From NCBI GenBank assembly GCA_963855995.1, contig OY979718.1:2813501-2877500 (forward strand): a stretch of DNA of 64,000 nt, given 5' to 3'. The notes under the pieces are model-generated. The model was not told the DNA's origin and ran no database searches. It saw nothing but the letters and a program-made list of their open reading frames with translations. This document shows positions 48,107-60,700 of this stretch, in pieces. The translations under genes and the position numbers were made by a program. Source of the DNA: Muricea muricata (lineage: Eukaryota > Cnidaria > Anthozoa > Malacalcyonacea > Plexauridae). Position 1 is the stretch's first letter. Every line of letters starts with the position of its first letter.

Positions 48107-51100
48107 ATGGCTGCGCGTGACCGAACAGGAACGTTGAGCTCAAATCCAGCATTTCAAGAAGATAGCATTCTTTTTCATGGGTCTAAAATTCCTCCCGAAG
48201 TGCGGAAAATGGTACCTCATCTTGGTAGCTTAAAGCTAGAAACGTTTAAGACACTCTTAAAAGGTATACACAGAAATTGATCATTCTAAAGTTGTCAGAA
48301 CATGTATAAATTTTATATTAAAAATACTAGTGGTAACTATTGCAAGTAGTGTTACCACACTTCAGGCCTTCCACAGAGTGAATATAAACAGTACAGTAAT
48401 TTAGTGCATAATTTATGAAAAAAATAAACAGTGCATAATTTATAAAAAAATCTGGAGACTTTGACCACGTTTACACATTACAGGATTTGCTTGGTCACGA
48501 CATCGAGTTTGGGTTGTTTGCGGTCATATTTTAATACTCCCGCCACTTTTTTCTTTGACTACTTGTTGTTAAATTCTGCAATACCACTGTACATGTAAAG
48601 CCTATTTTCCACTTGGCTACGTACGTTATTCGCGCGACGCAAAGCGAAAACAAGAATTCGGCAACGTGATTGGTTAACATTGGTTGGTGAAAAAATTTGC
48701 CGCGAACAAGTAGGAACCGTTCCAACTTTTTGCACGAACAAATTCGCCAAGTGAAAAACAGGCTTAAGAGCCCCATTTATCGTGGAACTCTTCAATTTGA
48801 TATTGTGACCAGGTAGATCTGGTACCATGTAAACAGAGTCTTTGTTGTTTGCATAAAACTATTAGTTTTACATCTCATGTACTAAATTTCCTTGGATATG
48901 TACATGTTTTCGTCCATTGAATTGACAATATTCAATGTTAGTAAGTGTTCAAAACCTTTTACGAAAAGTGTCACTACTGCTTGTTCTTCCACTATTTAGA
49001 TGTTTGGTAACTACTTATGATTTACTCAATCTGCACTTTTCGTCACCATGATTGTCATAAGTGTCATCATCATAAACCGGACTGGGATGTTTGAAAATTG
49101 CGTGCCTGCAATTTATGAAATGTAATAAAAAATAATATAGAAGATTCCGAGATTATGTGCCCAATATGTGCACTGGTCGAAACTTGAAACTTTGTGCTAA
49201 AATATTTTCTATTTGATGTTTATATAGTACTTACCCCAATTTTTCTGTATGTTTTCAACTTTATTTAAATTTTATTAAATTTTGCACACAAACCTTCAAA
49301 ATTTCAGAATTTCTTTAGCACATGGACAAATTTCTTCTTGACTCCCCCCCCCCCACCTCACTTGAAAAATCATACCGGAGGTCTAATTGATACCCCCGGA
49401 ATTGCTACTAACCTAACTTTGAAAAAATCAGGGGACATCAAGAATGTGAATATGAATTATACTTATCTTTGTTAATGTATATGATTCAGTATATTGTATG
49501 TATGAAAGAGGTTGCATGAAGTATTCTTGCAATCTACTGTAAACTACTCAAAATTATTTTGAATTATGTATGTCTCCAAGCATGTATAACAAAGTTTCTG
49601 TCTGGCCATCTTCTAAGCTTGAAACTTTAGCAAAGGATGTGTCTGCATCATCACTTCTTGTTTATGGTTTTTGTTTTAATATGGTTAAAATAGTTATAAA
49701 TATAGCTCAGATCATTTTGCCTTCCCATCATGCATCTCAGTTTTGTCCTGAATACATTGATTTGTATAATACTGGATTGCACATTCATGATAAAGTTTTG
49801 AAGTTCATCGCCACAATCTTTGTACTCCAGGTCCAGTGCTCCTTGTGGGTGTAAGAGTAATCTTTTAAGTAGAGTGTTCAATTTCCGTAACTTTCCTTAA
49901 GATAAATAAGTTTATTTACATATTGAAAATGCTGATTGACTGCCATCTTGGTGCTCCAAATTGGTCATTTTCGTTTGCTTCACTGGATGTCATGGAAAAC
50001 GTAATTATGCTATGCTATGCAAGCCAGTGTTGAAAAAGGATGATTTCAGGAATAAGGTTAAATCTTTAGTGGAATTCAGATCATTTTTCTTAGGTTTATT
50101 CCAAAACTACTCTATTTGAACAGCCTGAAAAGTGCAAAATGCACTAATTCTGCCAAAAGATACTAGTTAGAGAGAAGATAAGAATAAGAGAGAAGATGCA
50201 GTAACCTTAAAATAGCGGCTTTGGAAGAAATACCTGTTATAAATAGGCATGTTGTGAAGGGATGTTGCTGCGTACATGGGCCTTTATTAATGCTCTTGCC
50301 GACTACAGTTAGAAAAGTAGGTATGATTGGAGAAATGTAAGAAATCAATAATCAATTTAATTGGCTCTTCATCAGTATAAATAATATAAATGCTGGGCTA
50401 ACTTGTTGGCAAAATGATTTCAGCGATTTCCCAATAGAATTTTTTATAATGACGTCAAATGCAGATTCGAGATGTTACACGGAATTTGATTGGCTCGGAG
50501 AAGATTTTGATCAAAGTCTATGTTTGACGCAGTGGTTTGACGTTATAAAAAGAAAGACCAATTGAGAATCCCAAACTGTCTATGGTTTCTTTAGACCCCG
50601 TTTACACTATGGCACAAGATTCTCGGTTCGTCGCTAATCCGGGATGTTTTGATATCGGATTCGTTTTATCGTTTACACTAAGGAACATGAATCCGATACA
50701 AAATTATCACAGATAGATTATGAATCCGGAACTTTCGAATCCGAAAAAGTTTGTGGGAACTTTGTATCCGAGAAAGTTTGAATCCGACAAAACTTCTCGT
50801 GTAAACTATTTCCGTAAAGAATTAGAATGAACGTACTCCCTCGTATGGTTTTCGAATATATTGCCATTAATTTGAACTATCAAAATCGGTCAAAAACTCA
50901 CAAAATAAGATTGGTAGAATCGCGGTTGTGCTTCATGTATCGGCAATCGCTGTGTGAGGCTGTGCTTTGTAAACGCTGTGCGGCCTTAAAGACAAGGAAT
51001 CCGGATATTTTACGAATCCGGAAACTTTTGCTCTAGTGTAAACAGGGTCTTAGAGGGACAACGCAGGAAACTTTTCAAGTTGGAGCTACAAAAAAGCCCA

Positions 51101-52848
51101 AAAGGTTGTTTGCACTAGTCTATCCATGCTCGGCTTGACTATTTAGCTTGTCAAGTTCTTTTTCCTTTTTGGTGCATTCCCCATGCATACGAAGTAGATA
51201 GTGAACTTTAACTTTCGCGGCCAGGCAGAATTTGTCCCGTGGTCTTTATTGTCCAACTAACAGACGAATTAACTGCGCTAATTCTTCTGTGCCCGTGTTT
51301 ATATGATAAATTATAGCGCACTTGTCTGAGATTATGTAGTTTTTAAGGTCAAACTAACTGACCAATAAGAGAACATTCTAAGTGGCGTGTTGTCAACCAG
51401 CCAATAGGAGGCGACGTGGTTTTATGTAAACAATTTTGGGAGTGAGTGTGTGAATTGAGGGAAGGATAAGTGAAATATATAACTTAAAATTTACGTGATA
51501 CTAAAATTCTGTATAACCTTTCATATCACAATACTAGGATCTGCCTTTCACGTACATTCTTTTTATTGCATTTGATTTTCAATTTGCAACTAAAGATACA
51601 TGAACATGCAAAAATAATTCTTAAATAATAATTTTGATGGTAATTTTGCTTTTATTTAGTTGTACAACATTCACTTGAAAATTATGATGTTGATCAAGAC
51701 GCACTTTGTAATTTAAAGGATAAAAACCTTCCTGAGGATTCAATTTTGCAGATATTTGCTGGGTTGTATACAATAGTGAAAGCAACATTAAGGCACACGC
51801 TCACGTCCATTAAACAAGACTCATACAAAATTGAATTGATTTCATACAAGTAAGTTAAACTTAGCTCAATTATTACTGGTATTTATTTTAAAATGCATTG
51901 CAGCGTTGCGGCAATTGTTACACAAAGTAGAACCTGATTCTACTTTGTGCAATACTTCTTGCAACAAAAATGTTGCATGACTGTATGATTGCAACGCATG
52001 TTACACCTTGCAATTTTTGCTTGCAACTTGTGTGACAACAAAATTGCGAGACAAGCTACGGCACGAGTTGCCTAGTGTAATAGTGCCTGTACTATTTTCG
52101 TCTATACTATTGGTAGTTATAAAAAGTGCACATTATTTCATTTTAATATACTTTTGTTTTGGATGTCTGTTTAGAATTCCTGAAAATTTTGTTGATGAAG
52201 TTATGAACAGTGTATTTAAACAAAGGTAATGTTCCGTACGCCACTATTTACTTTGACAATACCCCTTCATGTTATTTCAAAATATATTATTCTATATCTT
52301 TATAGTAATCACGAGGTTTGTGCATTAAGTAAAAAGATCAGATTACCTGGATTGCAATCTCTTAAATGGAGAGTAGATGTTACCATATCAACCAGGTAAA
52401 ACGTGATCAATTCACGCATAAAGATGCAATAAAAGTTCGTTATAGCTGAGAGGTTTGCCATTTACTTTAGCGTCCTTGTTTTTTCTTGTAAATATTAAAT
52501 AGCTCACTTAACCGTGTTTTGGTTCCAACTGTCTTCATGGAAGCGAAGTCGACTGATGGGAGTACAAAATCTTTTGAGGCGAGTTTTTACAGTTGTTTTT
52601 CATAAATATATACAGTAGAAACTGTAATGGTAATGGTGCAGTGAATGTAGTAATATTAAGAATAATAATAATAGTAAAATTATATATTATGAGCAGCGTC
52701 TCTTTAAGATCTGATGTAATTCATGTGGAAATTGTTTTGTTTCTAGGTTTCATTATCCAAGTTTAATGAACTGCAATATGATGTCGCATACGTATTGAAA
52801 GAAATGGAAGACTTAGAAAAACGAAATATTTTGAAAATTCAAGATTAA
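48107..52848 (+). CDS. COMMD5: COMM domain-containing protein 5
   Basis: COMMD proteins form a ring complex that joins the CCC complex and supports endosomal recycling and NF-kB control. Six exons: 48107-48263, 51660-51849, 52175-52225, 52306-52395, 52503-52578 and 52747-52848. All phases match and give 221 residues, against 224 in human COMMD5. Exon 1 has LFHGSKIPPEVRKMVPHLGS, like the human LPPEV and LLGDL segment. The COMM domain begins LKWRVDVTISTR, continues VFMEAKSTDGSTKSFE and ends FNELQYDVAYVLKEMEDLEKR, very close to human. An in-frame ATG at 48080 is an alternative start. The fifth intron begins GC rather than GT (GAG|GCGAGT). Intron 1 holds two MITEs. Confidence 0.95.
48457..48843. 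mobile_element. MITE, GTTTACA-type ends, in COMMD5 intron 1
   Basis: GACTTTGACCACGTTTACAC on the left corresponds to the complement of GGTACCATGTAAACAGAGTC on the right. Inner arms (GGTCAC, TTGTGACCAGG) are also complementary. Confidence 0.6.
48844..50588. other. COMMD5 intron 1, no gene recognised
   Basis: A chance open frame at 49570-49854 has no supporting feature. A C9 tract is near 49345. No RNA genes were seen. Confidence 0.45.
50589..51053. mobile_element. MITE, 465 bp, GTTTACAC-type ends
   Basis: The ends TTTAGACCCCGTTTACACT and AGTGTAAACAGGGTCTTAGA are inverted repeats. Inside, the word AATCCG(A/G) and its complement recur many times (GAATCCGATA, GAATCCGGAA, CGGATTCG), giving a highly self-complementary element. 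Confidence 0.82.
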
Positions 52849-54425
52849 GATTTAACGCACCCTTATTAAAGTGTAAATCGGAAGTAAAAGAATTTAAAAC
52901 AACTGAAGGCCTTAAATTTTACATATGCATCGTAGAAGTGGTCGAGTACATTTATACTGCGGACAATAAGCCTGGAAGTTGGTCGCGACGCACTTGACAA
53001 GACTGATCTTGATTCGTGCATGTTAGTTGGAACTGTTTAATTCTCCTGCTCTAATTCAAACTGTAATTCAATGCTTTGTAAGTTCTGGTAACTTTGATCA
53101 ATTAGCTAGAGATAACATCATGCGTACATAATTCTGGAATAATTATTTAGTTGCATTTTCTAAAGCGTAATTTGAATCAACAATAGTTAAAACGTTGCAT
53201 GAATGATTGCAGGTCTACACCTGCTTGCCTTCCGGCTTGCTGTGTATGAAACTGACACGATATACAATTACACAATTATAAAGTAAGATACCAAAAATGC
53301 AACATGCATGCAAATAACCCCTCGCATTGTCATGCCTTAAAACTGTATATAGTTTCAATATATACTTTAGTATAAAATATTTAATTAGTGAAAAAAATTA
53401 CTCAAAAAGTTGTTTTAATTTAGAGTTAGGAATGTAAACTTTATACAGGCTTAAGTTACCGTTACAGTTTCTATTTAAAGTTCACTGGATGTTCAAAATA
53501 GTTGAGTGTAACTATGGAAACACGATGAATTTTATGTTGTTGTCAAAAATGTGCAAACAAGGGGGGAAGATTTAACGCGATATTTCAGTTATTAGTCTAC
53601 CGGCTTGTATGAAACATTTGCTTGATAACTTCTTGTTTAGTTGCTAAACGTCGTGTTAAACGTACCAAGATATGCTGGTTTGCTACACTTGACCAATCAC
53701 ATAATAACCAAAAATAGTCAGTTCAACACCCAAAGTTGCTTACAGTTATACAACATATTCATTTAGTAACACTATAAGTGAAGTACATTCCATTTGTGTC
53801 GTTATTTAAACAATAGATTTTATATTGTATGCATATTGGAATAGCCTACAGATGACATTACGTGCGAAAAACAAAAATTTTTTGTTCGTTCGCGGTAACA
53901 TTTCCTGTGATCTATGATTACAGTACCAAAAAACAGCATTCTATTTGTTGTATGTAATAAAAAAAGGTGAAATAAACGATGAAAAACCCACGAAAACATT
54001 TTGTTAAGTATACACATGCACTATCGGACGACATTATCTGTGTGTGGGGTGGCGCGCAGCACACGACCAATCAAAATCCAGAATGAACTCTCACATAAAA
54101 CTCTCACAAATTATATGTAATGTTCATAGGACAAGTATATAATTGAGCATAAAGATGGTCAGTTTTTAGTATAATAAATCCACATGAAATAATACAGTAT
54201 AGTTTAAGGGACAACGTTTCTCTGTCGCACATTTGTCAGCGATTCGAGGATAACATTTTGTATGCATGCTTCAGAATTAAAACAAATAAAACTATTTATT
54301 AGAAAAATATTAGAATAGTCGATTTATAACTAGAATCCCCAGCAAACTAAACTATTATATATTTGATTTAGTGCTCAGTATAGAATTTGAAATGTTTGTA
54401 TTTTTCGCATTTATATTAATATGCA
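52849..54425. other. region between COMMD5 and the receptor-like gene
   Basis: I see no further exons. It probably includes the COMMD5 3' UTR. Short open frames at 53820-54017 and 54371-54553 are not supported. Confidence 0.45.
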
Positions 54426-54651
54426 GTTATTTATATAAGAAATTTGTGGAACACCGTGTAATTAAATTGATTTTATTGAAAATATCTGAGCGTTCGGCCC
54501 ATTTGACTCAGGCCATCATCAGAGATAAATATCTAAGCTTTAGGCCCATTTGACTCAGGCCATCATCAGAGATAAATGGGCCGAAAGCTTAGATGTTTTC
54601 AATAAAATCAATTTAATTACATGGTGTTCCACAAATTTCGTATATAAATAA
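54426..54651. repeat. inverted repeat with hammerhead-like words (Penelope pLTR-like)
   Basis: The outer arms TTATTTATATAAGAAATTTG...CACCGTGTAATTAAATTG and complement enclose a direct duplication of GGCCCATTTGACTCAGGCC followed by ATCATCAGAGATAAAT (54501-54577). On the minus strand each copy reads CTGATGATGGCC...GGGCC followed by GAAC or TAAA, which recalls a hammerhead core with defects. Confidence 0.65.
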
Positions 54652-54700
54652 TATAATTAACCATGCAAAATCTGAAATTACATAATATGCAGTTGTTTCT

Positions 54701-57700
54701 TCAAACCAAAATATACCCTGCGCAGGTTGGTCGCTCAGGACGTCGGACACAGCTCCAAACTATAAAGGCGAATATAAATGCTCCAATGACAATGAAACAT
54801 ATTAGGACAATAAAATGATCCAATTTTATAGCACCAACATAGCGTCGGGGGTCTAAATTATTGTAAGGTTTTTGATGTACTTTAGTTGTCTCCCTGCCAG
54901 TAATGATTAGTGTTGTTGATTCTTTGAACGCAGGGTTTAATGTCGTCCCAGTCGTCAGCTGTTCACGATCACTCGACGTGGTCAGATTTTGTGATAGCTG
55001 TAATGGAGGGTGTGTCTTTGTTGTTTTGTTTGTACTATCAGCCGATGTGTTAACTGCACTTGTTTGTTCGAACGGAGGGATTGTCGCGGTTCTTTCGTTA
55101 CCATCATCGGCCATTTTTATCGGTTGTTTTGAAGTAGGGATTACCTTAGTCAGTGTTGGGATTTTAGGATTGCTTGACAAGAAATGTTTACTTGGTTGCT
55201 TTGACGAAGTAAATGTCCTAATTGTCTCGAGTTCACGATCGTCCGCCGTGGTTGCGTTTTTTGATTGCTGTGAAGGATCCGAGTAGGTCTTCGTTGTTGT
55301 GTGTGCAGTATCAGCTGTTGTGATGAATTTAGTTGGTTGCTTTGACGGCGAAATTGCCATAGTTATTTCACCAGTACTCTCACCTGTCGTGGTCAGTATT
55401 GTTGGTTCTTTTGATTGACGGCTTGTCTTAGTTGTTTGGCTTTCACGATCAGTGAACAATGTGCGTTTGCTTGGTTGTTTTGATGAAGGAGCTGTTGTGG
55501 CTCTTTCGTGTTTACGGTCGGCCCAAGTGATCAATTTTGTTGCTTGTTTCGATGGAGGAGTTTCTGTAGTTATCTCATGTTTCCGAGGTTGTTTTGATGA
55601 AGTGCTTGTCTTACTGAATTCGTCTTCAAGATCAACAGATGTAGTTGAATTTCTAACGTTGGTTTTTGTCTCATGATCAGGACAATTCGATTCTAAGTTT
55701 ATCTCTAAAAATATATAAATAAATTCATGATGTAAGCTTTATGTGGAACATCAACCCCAACTACAGTAGAGGGTCTATCAATAAAATGTCGTTCTTTTAA
55801 AGTACCCGCAATTCATATTAGCCGTAATCTGTTGTATTAATTTGACAGCTCGGAATCTTTCGTACTAAAAACACAAGGCTTTGAACACAAAGGAGATCAA
55901 TAATAAGATCCTAAATTTACAAGTGTACATGATGTCGCGTTGCTTTTCGAATCATTAGTTCATAGCATTCCGAGCTGTCAAATTAATACAGCAGATTGCG
56001 GCTAATTTGAATATGCGGCTACTTCAAAGCGTTTAGTTTATTATACTGTACACTGTGTACACCCTGCATATGACTAAAATTGCCCAATAAGCTTTGTTTA
56101 ATTCAATAGCTTTAATTGCCATTGAGCGCAGGACCACACCAAATATCACACAAAATACAGTGGCGTAAGAGTTTAGTACTCCTTAGTGTTTGGTATAATA
56201 CTGTTTTAATGTTATAAATAATGCTGTACATGCCTTGGTGCATCATGGTACATCTCATTTGTGCACAATACTTTTTTTCAATTGCGTACTGTAAGACAGC
56301 ATTGAACAAAGAAAGAGCAAGCTTGCATATTTGAGATGGAAACGCAAAATACGATGTTATACTGTGGAAGTTAAAATACCTTTCTTGTCATCATTGCCAC
56401 GTTGGTGCATGAGTAGCGTGACAGCAGAAGAGGTATAGCGAGTTTGATATATAGTTTCTACTTTGAACAATGAAAAAATTCAGTGAATGATTATGGTATT
56501 TTTATCAGAGAAAGAAACCTGTTGAAATCGCGATAAACTATGTCTGGCTATAGTTTTAGCACCATAAGGTGACAGACTGTTTTCGTTCTGTGATCAGTAA
56601 TCGTTAGCGTTCTTTTCTGTGACCAATAAATTTATGTATTTTTAAATGGGTAAGGGCCGACGGACGGACAGATATCCGCACGGACTGATATCCGCACGGA
56701 CGGACGGATATCCGGACGGACGGACGGATATCCGGACGGACGGACGGACGGATGTTCGGACGGACGGACGAGAGGGTAAAATACGGATATGTGAGTAAAA
56801 CGCGGATGAGAGGATAACATTGGTAACATAACATTGGTAATCATCATTAAAACATTTTAAGGGACCGATTACATGGGCGAGTTGTCCTGCAAACTGAGTT
56901 GAACTCGGGCACGGGAGTGATTTTAATCTTGAAAATGTAAACAAATATAAGTCATGAAACTCAAAATAGCAAATGAATTATGTTTTATATTTCAATACAC
57001 GCTTTAATAACATTTTGGACTGCAAAATTAAAACATTTTACGAAAACCGAAATCGTAAAATTGAAAAGCGAAAAACCGGTCGGGGCCAATAGCTACTAAA
57101 CAAAATTATCGTGGCTAAAACTTCCCTCTATACGTAAGGAAGTCATAACATGCAATATACAAACCATTATATATTAATAAAAATTTTGCAACGATTTTTC
57201 GAGTGTTGTGCATTTTTAATCTATGCGTTTTTGAGCCATCCCGGCACATGTAATCGCAATTAACAAGTCAACTCTGCAAGGCGAGTCAACTCACTTAGCC
57301 CCTTAAAGACCTCAACCGTAATTAAGACGGTATGACATGTAGAACACAAATCTAGGGGGGGAATGATTGGTTTTCTTGTCACAAATGGAAAATATCTACA
57401 GAAATGAGCACGTTACACCCGTTTTCAAAATTATAATATCTAATCCCAATTATTGGAATTTAGCGGCTGGCTATGCAAGCACATGGGCTTGTCGGCTATC
57501 GATCGCAAGGGAAATTCCCGAAATGTAGCAAAATCTCCCTGTAAAATTAGTTGGATGGAATACACAGCCAAATGCTTCTGTAGTTCTGTAATAAATGTCA
57601 CGTGCAAGTGAAATTCCCGAGATGTAGCAAAGTCTCTCTGTAAAATTAAGTTGGAATAAAAAGCTAAATAATTCTCAGTGTTGCCAGATCGTGAACAAAG

Positions 57701-60700
57701 TTCACAGATTTGTGAACTTTTTACCCTCTACATGAACTTTTTTTGAACATTGAAAATTTGTGAACTTTTTGTGAACTTTTTGAAATATCATGAACAATTC
57801 CATGAACTTTGATATTTTCATTTTTTCAAGATGAAAATGTTCAATGATTCAACTAAAAAACCCATAATATGTTTAGAAATATGTCTTGCAGACTTGCAGT
57901 GGCTGTAAGAAACAATAGGTGCAATGATAGAAGCAAATAACACAATTTTTATAATTTATGTTAAATTAAATTTCCCGCCTTTTTTGTGCTGTTCACTGTG
58001 TTTTTAAAAAATCAAAATGTCGGATTGGTCGGAAAGCAATAGTAGCGATGATAATGGATTTGCTCGCATAAAAATATAGTCTAATGACACTCCTGTTTTT
58101 TAAATACAATTTTAAAAAAGAATTCTTTTAGCAATCTATTTCATTTCAAGTCTGCGAAGAATTTTCGAACGCATTGATAAGTTCCGACATTTTCACACGA
58201 TCTCCGATAGATTCCGACGAGTTCCGATCTTAAAATTTAGGGACATGAACTTTTTGTGAACTTTTGGCGTAAGCATACATGAATATTTTGAGATTTTATC
58301 TGGCAACACTGATAATTCTGCGTGTTCATTAAAGTAAAATGTCACTCTTCGGAAACTTGGTGCGGACAGACGGGACCACTAAATCCGATTTAGATTTTAG
58401 AGAACTGCCTATTTTTTATACAAAAATTTGGTCGATAGAGAGGAAATTGGAGTGGGCACATATATTTGCAGTTGTTTTCACGGCGAAGCTTCCTGACAAA
58501 AGCAAAGTCGTTGTTAAAAAGTTGATAAGTGCTGATGAAGAAACTAAGAAATCTCTTATTAAAGCAGCGCGATTGCTCCAAAACCTCCGCCATGCTAATG
58601 TCGTAGAGTTTAAGGGGATATGCACGGACCAGCTTTCTTTACTGCTGGAATATACATATTTTGTTTTCAGTCCATTTGGATGCGATATTCAGACTCACAG
58701 CCTGGCTGAATTTCTAGCGGTTTGCGAACAGTCTAGTTGCGATGGGATGAATGTTGCAGTATTTACTCACGCAGCATTTGACGTAGCGTCTGGTTTAAAG
58801 TACCTGCATCAAAATAACATTGCGCATCGTGACTTGAAACTAGCTAACATCCTGGTATCTAACCGGCACTACCACCATCTAAGCGACCAGGAGAAAATAA
58901 AGCAGATTATTTCCATCAAGCCGCTTGTGTGCAAGCTTTGCAGACTTCGGTGAAAGCCGTTCAACGGACGTTCAGACGCAGAATATCTTAAAGTCGAGAA
59001 CTAATAGTGTGGATAGAGGTAAGTAGAAACAGCGAGATGTAAACTTTGGGCATATTTTATGTATTTCGTACTTTCTTTCATGCAGATAACCAGTGGCGTC
59101 GCCAGCGCGATAATATATTCGTGTTCTGCACAATTAATTTCTTTTGAAATCGAATCGATCTCGCTGTTTCTACTTACCTCTATCCACACGATTAGTTCTC
59201 CACTTTAAGATATTCTGCGTCTGAACGTCCGTTGAACGGCTTTCACCGAAGTCTGCAAAGCTTGCACACAAGCGGCTTGATGGAAATAATCTGCTTTATT
59301 TTCTCCTGGTCGCTTAGATGGTGGTAGTGCCGGTTAGATACCAGGATGTTAGCTAGCGCTGGTTTCAAGTCACGATGCGCAATGTCGTTTTGATGCAGGT
59401 ACTTTAAACCAGACGCTACGTCAAATGCTGCGTGAGTAAATACTGCAACATTCATCCCATCGCAACTAGACTGTTCGCAAACCGCTAGAAATTCAGCCAG
59501 GCTGTGAGTCTGAATATCGCATCCAAATGGACTGAAATCAAAATATGCATATTCCAGCAGTAAAGAAAGCTGGTCCGTGCATATCCCCTTAAACTCTACG
59601 ACATTAGCATGGCGGAGGTTTTGGAGCAATCGCGCTTCTTTAATAAGAGATTTCTTAGTTTCTTCGTCAGCACTTATCAACTTTTTAACAACGACTTTGC
59701 TTTTGTCAGGAAGCTTCGCCGTGAAAACAACTGCAAATATATGCGCCGACTCCAATTTCCTCTTTATCGACCAAATTTTTGTATGAAAAAATAGGCAGTT
59801 CTCTAAAATCTAAATCGGATTTAGTGGTCCCGTCTGTGACATTTTACTTTAATGAACACGCAGAATTATTTAGCTTTTTATTCCAACTTAATTTTACAGA
59901 GAGATTTTGCTACATCTCGGGAATTTCACTTGCACGTGACATTTATTACAGAACTACAGAAGCATTTGGCTGTGTATTCCATCCAACTAATTTTACAGGG
60001 AGATTTTGCTATATTTCGGGAATTTCCCTTGCGATCGATAGCCGACAAGTCCATGTGCTTGCATAGCCAGGCGCTAAATTCCAATAATTGGGATTAGATA
60101 TTATAATTTTGAAAACGGGTGTAACGTGCTCATTTCTGTAGATATTTTCCATTGTGACAAGAAAACCAATCATTCCCCCCCCCCCTAGATTTGTGTTCCA
60201 CATGTCATACCGTCTTAATTACGGTTGAGGTCTTTAAGGGGCTAAGTGAGTTGACTCGCCTTGCAGAGTTGACTTGTTAATTGCGATTACATGTGCCGGG
60301 ATGGCTCAAAAACGCATAGATTAAAAATGCACAACACTCGAAAAATCGTTGCAAAATTTTTATTAATATATAATGGTTTGTATATTGCATGTTATGACTT
60401 CCTTACGTATAGAGGGAAGTTTTAGCTACGATAATTTTGTTTAGTAGCTATTGGCCCCGATTGGTTTTTCGCTTTTCAATTTTACGATTTCGGTTTTCGT
60501 AAAATGTTTTAATTTTGCAGTCCAAAATGTTATTAAAGCGTGTATTGAAATACTAAACATAATTCATTTGCTATTTTGAGTTTCATGACTTATATTTGTT
60601 TACATTTTCAAGATTAAAATCACTCCCGTGCCCGAGTTCAACTCAGTTTGCAGGACAACTCGCCCATGTAATCGGTCCCTTAAAATGTTTTAATGATGAT

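Noticed and set aside
49570-49854. 94-codon plus-strand frame in COMMD5 intron 1
   Set aside because: No domain, no splice support, AT-rich composition typical of intron.
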